Shown: positions 50,366 through 59,929 of the stretch, in pieces | Layout of the letters: every line of letters begins with the position of its first letter | Position numbering within the stretch: the first letter of the stretch is position 1 | DNA from: an uncultured Eubacteriales bacterium | GTDB taxonomy: Bacteria; Bacillota; Clostridia; Tissierellales; Peptoniphilaceae | NCBI GenBank assembly: GCA_900539225.1 | Contig: UQBO01000004.1 | Span: 62,001-126,000, forward strand | DNA: 64,000 bases | Direction: 5' to 3' | The notes under the pieces: model-generated | The model's database searches: none | What the model saw: only the letters and a program-made list of their open reading frames with translations | What the model was told of the DNA's origin: nothing | Translations under genes and position numbers: made by a program

Positions 50366-51010
50366 TTATTCGTTGTCAGCTTCTTCTTTTTCTTCTTTAC
50401 CTACTACAGGTACATCAGCTGCTGAAGTTTCTTCTACTTCTTCCTCTTCTTTTTCTTCTCTTGGCATTGATAATGCACATACAACTTCATCAAGATCTAT
50501 AAGTACTTCAACATCTTCGTTGTGTCCTACTAGGTCCTTAACTGTGAATGAGTCATCATAATCCATGTTTTGAACGTCAATTGAGAAACTATCAGGAATA
50601 TTGCTTGGTAATACTAAAACTTCGATAGTATCAAGTTGTTGATTTAATACAGATGGTTGCTTTCTGATTTCATCTCTGTTAATTAATTCAACTGGAACTT
50701 CAATTTTAATCTTTTCGTCCATGTTAATTCCTTGGAAACCAACATGATAGATTTGATTTTTGAATGGATGTCTTTGAATTTCTTTAATGATAGCTGGTCT
50801 TACTGCTCCATCGACGTCAAGATCGATAACGCTTGTCATACCTGCTTTTTGATATAACATTTGAAATTCTAGATCATCAATAGTGATGTTTTCAGTTTCT
50901 TTTCCTTTTTGAAATATTGCTGCTGGTAATTGTTCGTTTTGTCTAATTTTATCAACTTTATTTTTTCCTACAGCTTCACGCTTTTGTGCTTTTAATTTGT
51001 ATTCAGCCAT
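50366..51010 (-). CDS. rplY: Ribosomal protein bL25, Ctc/TL5 form
   Basis: 214 residues. The 5S rRNA-binding N-terminal domain (residues 1-90: LKAQKREAVGKNKVDKIRQNEQLPAAIF, DLDVDGAVRPAIIKEIQRHPFKNQIYHVGF) is joined to the C-terminal beta domain of the long Ctc form and a Glu-rich tail (REEKEEEEVEE...KEEKEEADNE). In Bacillus Ctc is a stress-linked protein. It follows the PrsA-like gene by 24 bases. Confidence 0.93.
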   Translation of the reverse strand: MAEYKLKAQKREAVGKNKVDKIRQNEQLPAAIFQKGKETENITIDDLEFQMLYQKAGMTSVIDLDVDGAVRPAIIKEIQRHPFKNQIYHVGFQGINMDEKIKIEVPVELINRDEIRKQPSVLNQQLDTIEVLVLPSNIPDSFSIDVQNMDYDDSFTVKDLVGHNEDVEVLIDLDEVVCALSMPREEKEEEEVEETSAADVPVVGKEEKEEADNE

Positions 51011-51034
51011 AATATCCTCCTTAAAATTTATTAC

Positions 51035-52081
51035 TTATTTATTATCTGACTTGTCTTCAGCTTCACTCTCATCAGATGTTTCGCTGTCTTTGCTGTCTTC
51101 TTTAGTTTCAGAATCTTCATCTTCTTCTTTAGTCTTTACATCTTCATCTTTTATTTCAGGTAAATCCATCTTCTTAACATCTGCATTTGCTCTAAGATCT
51201 TTCATGTATTCAATGAATTTTTGACTCTTAAGTGTTTGTTCGATTTCAGTTCTTAAATCTTCTAATTGATCTTTCTTATCATCAACTTTCACTATATGAT
51301 AACCCATATCACTCTTAAATACTTTAGAGTAAGATCCAATTTCAGTAGTGCTTACTGCGTTTAAAAACTCTTTAGGCATAGTAGACGCTTGTACTTCACC
51401 CATATTGCCACCGTTAGCAGCTGAGTAAGTATCGCTCGATTCGTTTTTAGCTAGTTCAGCAAAATCTTCACCAGCTTCAAGCTTATCATAAAGCTTCTTA
51501 GCATCTTCTTCATTATCTGCCATGATTTGACTTAAGCTATACTTAATAAGTCTTTCTTTATTAGCATCGTAGAAGTCTTTAATTTCTTCTTCAGTAACTT
51601 TATTGTCCTTATAGAAGGCTTCTTCAAGCTTTTGTTGCTTATAATCTTTTTTATTACTATCTTTAATGAAGTCATCAGTGATATTTTGTTGCTTCAAGAA
51701 CTCTTCATATTGTTCTTGTCCACCCATATTCTTGATAGTTTGTTCATATAAATTATTTAATTCTTCATCAGTGATAGCAATCTTTTTGTTATCAATTTCT
51801 TGATTAATTAGTTCATCAACTATAAGCTTTTCAAGTATATTTTCTTTAAGCTTATCTTTGAATGAAACACCATCTTTATCAGTTTTCTTTAGTGCTTCTT
51901 CACCAAGTTGTTGCTTATACATAAGTTCATATACTTTATAGTTTTCAGTGAACTCTTTTTCTGATATTGCCTTACCATTAACTGTTGCTACTGCACTTTC
52001 ATCTGCCTTCTTGCAAGAAACTGCAAAAATCATTGTAAGAATCGTTAATGCAAGCAAAACAATTTTAAATTTTTTCTTCAT
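51035..52081 (-). CDS. PrsA/SurA-like peptidyl-prolyl isomerase lipoprotein
   Basis: 348 residues. Lipoprotein signal with lipobox AVSC (Cys near residue 23), a helical SurA-like N-domain (DESAVATVNGKAISEKEFTENYKVYE), a parvulin PPIase domain at about 175-275 (YSLSQIMADNEEDAKKLYDKL, FAELAKNESSDTYSAANGGNMGEV, VFKSDMGYHIVKVDDKKD) and an acidic, disordered tail of about 45 residues. It probably helps exported proteins fold outside the membrane. It has its own promoter. Confidence 0.92.
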   Translation of the reverse strand: MKKKFKIVLLALTILTMIFAVSCKKADESAVATVNGKAISEKEFTENYKVYELMYKQQLGEEALKKTDKDGVSFKDKLKENILEKLIVDELINQEIDNKKIAITDEELNNLYEQTIKNMGGQEQYEEFLKQQNITDDFIKDSNKKDYKQQKLEEAFYKDNKVTEEEIKDFYDANKERLIKYSLSQIMADNEEDAKKLYDKLEAGEDFAELAKNESSDTYSAANGGNMGEVQASTMPKEFLNAVSTTEIGSYSKVFKSDMGYHIVKVDDKKDQLEDLRTEIEQTLKSQKFIEYMKDLRANADVKKMDLPEIKDEDVKTKEEDEDSETKEDSKDSETSDESEAEDKSDNK

Positions 52082-52113
52082 TATATCTCCCCTTAAATTT
52101 TACTCATAGAATT

Positions 52114-52142
52114 ATTATATAACCTTTTGAATATTTTTTCAA
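52114..52142 (-). promoter_or_regulatory. Promoter of the PrsA-like gene
   Basis: TTGAAA (52137-52142), 17 bases, TATAAT (52114-52119), in the 72-base gap after mfd and 33 bases before the start codon. Confidence 0.8.
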
Positions 52143-52153
52143 GCTTTTTTTAT

Positions 52154-55100
52154 CTATTTGCTCATTTTAAGCAAAATTAATATATCTTTTATAAGCTTTA
52201 GCTTGTTTTCTCCCTCAATAGAGATTCTTATAACGTTCATATATCTCTTATTGATATAAAGTCTGTTCTTATACTTCTTATAAATATCTGCTATCCATTC
52301 GGGATTTATGACCTTCTCGTTTAAAAACTCTATCCTAAAGTCGCCACTCACTTCGTTAATGGACGTGATTGAAAACTCTTTAGCCATGGATCTAATCTCA
52401 CTAATATCGATTAAATTTACTATCGGCTTAGGTATGTCAGCAAATCTATCGACAATTTCGTCAATAAGTTCGCTCTTCATCTCTTCATTTTCAACAGCAG
52501 CTATCTTCTTATATAGATCCATCTTAACATATTCATCAGGTGCAAAGTCATCTGGTATATAAGCGTCCACGTTTATGTCAACTCTTGTATCGATATCCTC
52601 TTTCACCTCGTAGCCTCTAAGCTTCTTTATGGCAAGGTTTAGATACTTAATATATAAGTCGTAGCCAATAGCTGCGATGTGACCATGTTGTGAAGTGCCT
52701 AAAAGGTTACCTGCACCTCTTATCTGCAAGTCGCGCATAGCAATTTTGTATCCACTACCAAGCTCAGTAAACTCTTTGATTGCCTTAAGTCTCGCTTCTT
52801 GCATTTCAGTAAGAACTTTATTTTCCCTATAAGTAAAGTAGCCGTAAGCAATTCTGTTCATTCTACCTACTCTTCCGCGGAGTTGATAAAGCTGGCTTAG
52901 ACCCATATTTTCTGAGTTATATACGATGATGGTATTTGCATTAGGTATGTCAAGACCAGTTTCGATTATGGTTGTCGATAGCAAAACGTCGTACTTGTGA
53001 TACATAAAGTCTATCATCACTTTTTCAAGCTTCGCCTCAGTCATTTGTCCGTGGCCAATAGCGATTCTTGCTTCGGGCACTAAGTTTTGGAGTTCATTAT
53101 ACATAGACTCAATCTTTTCGACATTGTTAAAGACAAAAAAAACTTGGCCATCTCTATCCATCTCTTTAAGTATAGCATCTCTAACAAGGCTTTTGTTGTA
53201 TTCCAAAACGTATGTTTGTATCGGGTACCTGTCTTGTGGCGCCTCTTCTATGACCGACATACTTCTAATGCCTGATAAAGCCATGTGCATAGTTCTAGGT
53301 ATAGGTGTCGCTGAAAGCGATAGCACGTCAACGTTCTCTTTAAGCTTCTTTATTTTTTCTTTGTCTCTAACGCCAAATCTTTGCTCTTCATCTATAATCA
53401 ATAGACCAAGATCTTTAAATTTAACATCATCTGACAATAGCCTATGCGTACCAACAACTATGTCAATGCTATGTGTCTGTAGTTCTTCAGCTGTTTGTTT
53501 TTGCTCTTTGCTTGTTCTAAAGCGTGACATCATAGCTGAACGAATTGGATATTTATTAAATCTTTCGATGATAGTTTCATAGTGCTGCTGACAAAGTATG
53601 GTTGTCGGACACAAGAAAGCTACTTGCTTACCGTCCATGATGGCTTTAAAAGCGGCTCTAAGAGCAACCTCTGTCTTACCAAAACCAACGTCACCGCATA
53701 AAAGTCTATCCATCGGCTTATTTGATTCCATATCTCTTTTTATATCGATTATTGCCTCAAGCTGTCCTTTTGTCTCTTCATATGGAAACGACTCTTCGAA
53801 CTCTCTTTGCCAAGCTGTATCTTTTGAAAAAGCATAGCCTTCTTTTTCTTCTCTTATCGCATATAGCTCGACTAAATCCTCAGCCATCCTTTCAATAGCT
53901 TTCTTTGACTTAGACTTTTGCTTTATCCAGTCATTTGTAGATAGTTTATTTATCTTGACATCTTTGCTGTCCTTATCAGAAAACTTCTGTATCCTATCCA
54001 TCTGAGCGATAGGTACATAAAGCTTGTCCTCGCCTTTATATTGTATATATAAGAAGTCTTTCTTCGCGCCAAGCACTTCTAGCTTAACTATACCCTTATA
54101 TATGCCTACGCCGTGGTCCTCGTGAACTATGTATGTTCCTTCTGATATATCTGATATATCAAGCTTCTTAGATGATTTCTTCTTTCTAATCTTTTCCTTT
54201 TGAGAACCGTATACATCATTTTCAGATAAAACTATAAATTTATTCTCGCTAAAGACAAAGCCTCTAGTCGATGAGTCATTTCTTAATAATAGCTGAGATG
54301 ATAAAAGTTTATCCTCAATCTCATTCTCTTGCACAAAGCCTATGTCATTATCTTTTAATAGCGAGTAAATTCTATCGTATCTTTCAATGTCCTTAATAGA
54401 TAAAACAATCTTGTAACCTCTTAATTTATAGTGTCTTAAATCATCAAGCAGCGCCTCGTATTTCGAATTGTACTTAGTTACTGAATTTAAATGCAAATTG
54501 TAAATGGCTTTAGGATTGAAATCCTTTGTGTTTAATAAAATATTTGAGATTAGTGCCAATTTATTATTCTTAATTCTAGCTAGTACATCAGCATAAGACA
54601 TAATGGCATTAAACTCTTTAAGAAGTATCTCGCCGTTTTTATATAGTGACTCCATCTCTTGTGAGTGAAAGCTTAAGTATTTTTCATACTCATCTTCAAG
54701 CCTTTTGCTCTCATCTAAATATATATAAGTGTTCTCATCAAAATAATCAAAGATGCTACATTTATATTTATCAGGTATGTATCTTAATAGTAAAGATCTG
54801 TTCTTATCAAAGCTGTCTTCCTTTAGCATCTCAAAATACTCTTTAAACTTTTCATTCATTAAGGAGTACGAGCTCTTGTTCGTATCTTTTGTCTTGTCAA
54901 AGTCCTTTCTTAAATTATCAATAATGCTTTTTTTGTATTCATCAAAAATTAAAATTTCTCTAGCAGGATTGATTAGAACCTCTTCAGTTGTGGCAATAGT
55001 TTTTTGTGTGTCTTTATCAAATATTCTTATAGAATCAATTTCATCAGAAAAAAACTCTATTCTAAATGGCATTTCAGATATCGAGTCAAAGATATCCACA

Positions 55101-55630
55101 ATAGAGCCTCTAAGAGCAAATTCACCTTTATTAGAGGCAATACTTGCTCTTTTATAACCAAGCTCAGTTAAAGAAGTAATTAAGTCATCAATATTAACGA
55201 CTTGATTAGTCTTCAAGCTAAAACTTAGGCTCTTATAGATATCTTGACTGATAAGCTCTTCGTCGAGAGTCTTTACATCCATTATCAAAATAGAGTTTTT
55301 ATCCTTAAGTACAGACATAAGTGTCTGTATCCTTGAATATTCAGTTTCTAAAGAGGAGTCGCTAACATTATAAAAAAGCATCTCTCTCTTTTTTAAATAA
55401 TATACATTGGCATGAGAATTTTTTAAATCCTCATAAATTCTCCTAGCTCTTGCTTCATCATAAGTAATTATTATTGAGCTAGTATCTGTTTCATCTTGGA
55501 TAGTTTTAACACTAAGGCCTATAGCTTCTTCTACAAGACCGTTAATAAATATAGGACTTACGCCGCCTTTGACGTCATTTACTATATCTTTGTATTGAAA
55601 AGCTAATAAACCTTTTTGTAAAATATCCAT
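52154..55630 (-). CDS. mfd: Transcription-repair coupling factor
   Basis: 1158 residues. Order: UvrB-homology module (about 1-330), RNA polymerase-interacting CarD-like domain (about 480-555: GTYIVHEDHGVGIYKGI, YVPIAQMDRIQKF), RecG-like translocase (LLCGDVGFGKTEVALRAAF, LLIIDEEQRFGV, LSATPIPRTMHMALSGI, TTIIETGLDIPNANTIIV, QLRGRVGR, AGNLLGTSQHGHIAAIGYDLY) and a C-terminal TRCF domain. It removes stalled RNA polymerase and recruits UvrA. It shares no operon with uvrBA here. Confidence 0.98.
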   Translation of the reverse strand: MDILQKGLLAFQYKDIVNDVKGGVSPIFINGLVEEAIGLSVKTIQDETDTSSIIITYDEARARRIYEDLKNSHANVYYLKKREMLFYNVSDSSLETEYSRIQTLMSVLKDKNSILIMDVKTLDEELISQDIYKSLSFSLKTNQVVNIDDLITSLTELGYKRASIASNKGEFALRGSIVDIFDSISEMPFRIEFFSDEIDSIRIFDKDTQKTIATTEEVLINPAREILIFDEYKKSIIDNLRKDFDKTKDTNKSSYSLMNEKFKEYFEMLKEDSFDKNRSLLLRYIPDKYKCSIFDYFDENTYIYLDESKRLEDEYEKYLSFHSQEMESLYKNGEILLKEFNAIMSYADVLARIKNNKLALISNILLNTKDFNPKAIYNLHLNSVTKYNSKYEALLDDLRHYKLRGYKIVLSIKDIERYDRIYSLLKDNDIGFVQENEIEDKLLSSQLLLRNDSSTRGFVFSENKFIVLSENDVYGSQKEKIRKKKSSKKLDISDISEGTYIVHEDHGVGIYKGIVKLEVLGAKKDFLYIQYKGEDKLYVPIAQMDRIQKFSDKDSKDVKINKLSTNDWIKQKSKSKKAIERMAEDLVELYAIREEKEGYAFSKDTAWQREFEESFPYEETKGQLEAIIDIKRDMESNKPMDRLLCGDVGFGKTEVALRAAFKAIMDGKQVAFLCPTTILCQQHYETIIERFNKYPIRSAMMSRFRTSKEQKQTAEELQTHSIDIVVGTHRLLSDDVKFKDLGLLIIDEEQRFGVRDKEKIKKLKENVDVLSLSATPIPRTMHMALSGIRSMSVIEEAPQDRYPIQTYVLEYNKSLVRDAILKEMDRDGQVFFVFNNVEKIESMYNELQNLVPEARIAIGHGQMTEAKLEKVMIDFMYHKYDVLLSTTIIETGLDIPNANTIIVYNSENMGLSQLYQLRGRVGRMNRIAYGYFTYRENKVLTEMQEARLKAIKEFTELGSGYKIAMRDLQIRGAGNLLGTSQHGHIAAIGYDLYIKYLNLAIKKLRGYEVKEDIDTRVDINVDAYIPDDFAPDEYVKMDLYKKIAAVENEEMKSELIDEIVDRFADIPKPIVNLIDISEIRSMAKEFSITSINEVSGDFRIEFLNEKVINPEWIADIYKKYKNRLYINKRYMNVIRISIEGENKLKLIKDILILLKMSK

Positions 55631-55637
55631 GTTCCAC

Positions 55638-56201
55638 CTATTTTCCGTTGTACATATTCATCGCATAATCTTCGCCTTTATCGAGTATGCAAAGGCACGC
55701 TTTAGCTGCGTTTTTATATGTTTCTTCTATATCTACTTTTTCTTCTTTAGAGTATCTAGACAGAACAAAGTCAGCTAGATCAAAATGTTCCGGCTTATTG
55801 CCAACACCCAGCTTTACTCTAGTAAATTTATCGTTATTAAGCTGATAAACGATAGACTTTAAACCGTTATGTGTGCCAGCGCTTCCTGACTTTTTTATTC
55901 TAATCGTAGCAAAACTAATGTCGATATCATCAACTATAACTATAAGGTCTTTGATATCAAGTTTGTAATATGCCATAAACTCTCTTATAGCTATGCCGCT
56001 TTCGTTCATATAAGTCATTGGCTTCATTAAATAAAGCTTGTCGCCATTATAATTAGTATAGCCAAATTGCGAATGAAACTTAGCGTTATTAAGCTTTACA
56101 TTCAGTTCGTCCGCTAATATATCTATAGTCTCAAATCCGGCATTGTGTCTAGTTCCGTCAAAGCGATCTCCAGGATTGCCTAGTCCTACTATGAGTTTCA
56201 T
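55638..56201 (-). CDS. pth: Peptidyl-tRNA hydrolase
   Basis: 187 residues. LIVGLGNPGDRFDGTRHNAGFETID (catalytic His), LMKPMTYMNESGIAIREFM, IVDDIDISFATIRIKKSGSAGTHNGLKSI, RVKLGVGNKP and DFVLSRYSKEE. Frees tRNA from stalled peptidyl-tRNA. Its ATG overlaps the prs stop (TAATG), and mfd follows after 7 bases, the usual Firmicute order. Confidence 0.97.
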   Translation of the reverse strand: MKLIVGLGNPGDRFDGTRHNAGFETIDILADELNVKLNNAKFHSQFGYTNYNGDKLYLMKPMTYMNESGIAIREFMAYYKLDIKDLIVIVDDIDISFATIRIKKSGSAGTHNGLKSIVYQLNNDKFTRVKLGVGNKPEHFDLADFVLSRYSKEEKVDIEETYKNAAKACLCILDKGEDYAMNMYNGK

Positions 56202-57151
56202 TAATCAAATATTGAGCTTATTGATTCGTTGTTATGAATTCTTTCGATTGCCTTAGCTAGTTGATCAGCTATGCTTACAACTTTAATCTTGTCAGTAACG
56301 TTGCCAATGTTTAGTGGTATTGTATCTGTAATTACAAACTCTTCAAGCTTACTAGAGATAAGTCTTTCAACAGCTGGTCCAGATAGTACACCGTGAGTTG
56401 CGCAGCCATAAACCTTCTTTGCTCCGCCTTTTTCAGTTAAATATTCAGCTGCATGGCAAATAGTTCCTGCTGTATCTATGATATCGTCAACTAAGATACA
56501 AGTTTTGCCTTCAACATCGCCTATAACGTTCATAACTTCTGATACGTTTGGCTTTGGTCTTCTCTTTTCGATTATAGCGATAGGAGCGTCTAGTTCATTA
56601 GCAAAATTTCTTGCGCGAGTAACTCCACCAAGATCTGGTGATACAACTACTACATCTTCTAAATTTAATGTCTTGAAGTATTCTGCTAAGTGCTTTATTG
56701 CTGATAGATGGTCTACTGGTATATCAAAGTAGCCTTGGATTTGTCCTGCATGAAGGTCCATAAGAACTGCTCTGTCTGCTCCAGCTTTTTCGATTAGATT
56801 AGCAACAAGCTTTGCTGTAATTGGTTCTCTTGGTTTAGTCTTTCTGTCTTGTCTAGCGTATCCATAGTATGGTATAACTGCGTTAATTCTACCTGCCGAA
56901 GCTCTCTTACATGCGTCAATCATGATTAAAAGTTCCATTAGATTATCGTTAACTGGCTCATGAGTTGGTTGAACGATAAATACGTCAGCGCCTCTAACTG
57001 TTTCTTTGATGTTTACAGCTATTTCTCCGTCCGAGAAATGAGTTACTTCAGAATCAATAAGTTCTGCGCCTAAGTGCTTGCATACGTCTTTTGCTAATTG
57101 TCTGTTAGCGTTTCCTGTTAATACTTTTAGTTGTCCTAGAAATGAATTCAT
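56201..57151 (-). CDS. prs: Ribose-phosphate pyrophosphokinase
   Basis: 316 residues. Makes PRPP from ribose 5-phosphate and ATP. The ATP loop RGADVFIVQPTHEPVNDNLMELLIMIDA, flexible loop YYGYARQDRKTKPREPITAKLVANL, and PRPP site KTCILVDDIIDTAGTICHAA are clear. It overlaps glmU by 4 bases (ATGA), the conserved glmU-prs-pth-mfd order. Confidence 0.98.
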   Translation of the reverse strand: MNSFLGQLKVLTGNANRQLAKDVCKHLGAELIDSEVTHFSDGEIAVNIKETVRGADVFIVQPTHEPVNDNLMELLIMIDACKRASAGRINAVIPYYGYARQDRKTKPREPITAKLVANLIEKAGADRAVLMDLHAGQIQGYFDIPVDHLSAIKHLAEYFKTLNLEDVVVVSPDLGGVTRARNFANELDAPIAIIEKRRPKPNVSEVMNVIGDVEGKTCILVDDIIDTAGTICHAAEYLTEKGGAKKVYGCATHGVLSGPAVERLISSKLEEFVITDTIPLNIGNVTDKIKVVSIADQLAKAIERIHNNESISSIFD

Positions 57152-58539
57152 TTTTCTTCCTCCATATTTTTTTTATTTTTTACCCAATCTATCTTATCAA
57201 CTTGTCTAGCTCTCGCTACAGATAAAGAGTCTTTCATAACTTTTGTAATTATAGTAGATCCAGCAGCGACATAAGCATTCTCACCTATCTCAACTGGTGC
57301 AACTAGATTAGAATTGCTGCCTATAAAAGCGTTATCCTCAACCTTTGATCTAAATTTATCCTTACCATCGTAGTTTGCAAATATTACACCGCAGCCGATA
57401 TTAACATTGCGTCCAACATCCGCATCGCCCACATAAGCTAAGTGTCCAGCTTTAGTGCCATCACCTAAGCTTGCATTTTTTATTTCAACAAAGTTACCGA
57501 CTTTACAATCTTTACCAATTTTTGAATTTGGTCTAAGATGTGCATTTGGTCCGACCTTTGTTCTTTCTCCTATAAATGAGTCTTCAATTAAGGAGCTCTC
57601 TATCGTAACATCTTTAGCTATGTGTGAATTAACAATCCTAGTATAGCCATATATCTTTACATTGTCCTCAATTATTGTGTCGCCTTCAAGTATAACGTCT
57701 GGATATATCTCTACATCCCCGCCAATTCTGACATTTTCTTCTATATATACATTGGATGGATTCTTGAAGTAAACGCCTTCGAGCATCCACTTTGTAATTA
57801 TTTTCTTTCTAAGAATCTCTTCAATTTTAGATAAATCTAATTGATTGTTAACACCTAAAGCAATATTTTGATCATCACTTATATATGCATTTACCTTTTT
57901 GCCTTTGCTTAATAGATATGAAACAGCATCAGTTAAGTAATATTCTTTCTTCACATTATCATTCTTAAGATTGTTGATAGCGTCTAAAAAGTCTTCGCCT
58001 TTGAAGCAATATATGCCTGAGTTAACTTCGTTTATCTTAAGCTCATCATCACTCGCATCTTTTTGCTCAACAATCTTAATAAGATTTTTATCAGCATCTC
58101 TAACTATCCTTCCATAGCCTTCGCAGTCATTAAGGACAGCGCTTAATATAGTCATATTGTTATCATTATCTTGATGATATTTAAGAAAATCTTTTAGTAC
58201 TTCTTCATCAACTAGTGGTGTGTCTCCAAATATTACTAAGACATTGTCACCAGCATTTACATGCTCTTTAGCAAGCGATGCTGCATAGCCAGTGCCATAA
58301 GGCTCTCCAGGACCCATCTTTTGCTCAATAAACGAAATACTCGTATCTGAAGAAAACTCCTTCATAACCTTGTCTTTGTTATTGCCAACGATTAAGTAAC
58401 TCTTGTCAAAGCCAGCTCCTTTACATGCGTCCAAAACGTATTTTAGCATTACTTTTCCATTAATCTTATGCAAAACCTTAATCAATGATGATTTCATTCT
58501 AGAGCCTTCTCCGGCTGCTAGAATTATTGCTTGATTCAT
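57148..58539 (-). CDS. glmU: Bifunctional UDP-GlcNAc pyrophosphorylase / GlcN-1-P acetyltransferase
   Basis: About 463 residues. N-terminal pyrophosphorylase (IILAAGEGSRMKSSLIKVLHKI, with Ile where Pro is usual, then YGTGYAAS and FGDTPLV) and a C-terminal left-handed beta-helix acetyltransferase (GERTKVGPNAHLRPNSKIGKDCKVGNFVEIKNASLGDGTKAGHLAYVGDADVG region, split here only in description). Makes UDP-GlcNAc for the wall and its polymers. Start ATG 58539 overlaps the MATE stop (TAATG). Confidence 0.97.
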   Translation of the reverse strand: MNQAIILAAGEGSRMKSSLIKVLHKINGKVMLKYVLDACKGAGFDKSYLIVGNNKDKVMKEFSSDTSISFIEQKMGPGEPYGTGYAASLAKEHVNAGDNVLVIFGDTPLVDEEVLKDFLKYHQDNDNNMTILSAVLNDCEGYGRIVRDADKNLIKIVEQKDASDDELKINEVNSGIYCFKGEDFLDAINNLKNDNVKKEYYLTDAVSYLLSKGKKVNAYISDDQNIALGVNNQLDLSKIEEILRKKIITKWMLEGVYFKNPSNVYIEENVRIGGDVEIYPDVILEGDTIIEDNVKIYGYTRIVNSHIAKDVTIESSLIEDSFIGERTKVGPNAHLRPNSKIGKDCKVGNFVEIKNASLGDGTKAGHLAYVGDADVGRNVNIGCGVIFANYDGKDKFRSKVEDNAFIGSNSNLVAPVEIGENAYVAAGSTIITKVMKDSLSVARARQVDKIDWVKNKKNMEEEK

Positions 58540-59921
58540 TATATAATTTCCCCTTTCCATTTACCGCTCTTAAATAATATGTATCCATATAGTGCTGTAA
58601 ATAAATTCGATAAACTCATTGCAAGCCATATAGCTATTGGCCCCATCATAAATACGTATTTAAGTAAAAGAATCATAGGTATTCTAAGTGCCCAAAGTCT
58701 GCCTAGAAGCATCTTCATAGCCATATCAGTTTTGCCTGAGCCTTGGAAGAGTCCTTGATAGACACTATATAGACCCATGCAGAAATTTGTTATCAGTATA
58801 AAAAACAAAAACTGTCTAGACAAAGACATTACATTTTCGCTTGCTTCTTTTAAAAATATCCCTAAGACTTGATCTCTAAATATCCAAACGACTATCGCTC
58901 CCGATATTGTAACGATATTTGACATATTACAAGCCTTTCTAAAAGCCAGCTCAACTCTATCATAGTTCTTGACACCTTTATTTTGCCCAACTATGCTTAC
59001 TATAGATTGACCAATACCACCCGGTGGCATCGATATGATTGAAGTTACTCTATTGACAGTAACAAAGGCTGTAAGTGTATCTTGCCCGTATGACAAGACA
59101 AATACATTTAAGATGATAAAGCCAAGTGCTTCGCCTGACTGACCTATACAAGATGGCAGTGCTATGGATAAAATTTTGTTTGAAGCTTCTTTATCATATT
59201 TATAGCTTAAAAAATTAAGATCGATTAATCCTTTTTTACTAGCTATGATTATAATCGCTACAGCCATAAAGGCTTGAGAAATTACAGTTGCAAGAGCTGC
59301 TCCCTTAATGCCCATATTAAAGCCTTTAAAACCAAGATACGGAACTTTCTCGTATATGAATATAGGGTCGCAAATCATATTTATAACAGCGGAAATACCG
59401 CTTATAATTGTTGGCGTCTTAGTGTCTCCAGAAGATTGAAATATTGAGTTTGTTGCAAAATACAAATAAACAAAGGGAAAGCCTAAATAAAGAATTTCTA
59501 GATAGTCTTTACTCTCTGTATATAGATCTCCCTTAGCTCCCATAAGTCTAATTATTAAACCAGATGAAAGTATGCCCAAAACAACTACTATGATAGATAG
59601 TATAAAGGTTAATATATATAAGTTTTCTCTATATACTTTTGCTTTTTCATAATCAGATCGTCCTATAAGCTGAGATATAATTCCAGTTCCAGCAATGCTT
59701 AGGCCGATACCTATCGAAATAAATAAAAATAGTATTGGCCAAACAAAACCTGTCGCTGCAAAACTTGTTTCTCCTATGCCGCTGACCCAAAATGAATCTA
59801 CTAAATTGTATAATGTTTGTATTAAATTATTCAAAACTATTGGTGTTGCAAGCGTAATAATCGCTTTTCTCATATCACCATGTAATATTAATTGTTTTCT
59901 TTCTTCTAAATCTAAAGCCAT
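58539..59921 (-). CDS. MATE family efflux transporter
   Basis: About 460 residues with 12 expected membrane segments in two halves. Signature NNLIQTLYNLVDSFWVSGIGE and the second-half AFVTVNRVTSIISMPPGGIGQSI are typical. The ATG at 59921 is chosen because GGGGACGAG precedes it; the open frame reaches further upstream but overlaps the exporter gene. Exchanges Na or H ions for organic cations or other small molecules; substrate unknown. Confidence 0.93.
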   Translation of the reverse strand: MALDLEERKQLILHGDMRKAIITLATPIVLNNLIQTLYNLVDSFWVSGIGETSFAATGFVWPILFLFISIGIGLSIAGTGIISQLIGRSDYEKAKVYRENLYILTFILSIIVVVLGILSSGLIIRLMGAKGDLYTESKDYLEILYLGFPFVYLYFATNSIFQSSGDTKTPTIISGISAVINMICDPIFIYEKVPYLGFKGFNMGIKGAALATVISQAFMAVAIIIIASKKGLIDLNFLSYKYDKEASNKILSIALPSCIGQSGEALGFIILNVFVLSYGQDTLTAFVTVNRVTSIISMPPGGIGQSIVSIVGQNKGVKNYDRVELAFRKACNMSNIVTISGAIVVWIFRDQVLGIFLKEASENVMSLSRQFLFFILITNFCMGLYSVYQGLFQGSGKTDMAMKMLLGRLWALRIPMILLLKYVFMMGPIAIWLAMSLSNLFTALYGYILFKSGKWKGEII

Positions 59922-59929
59922 CTCGTCCC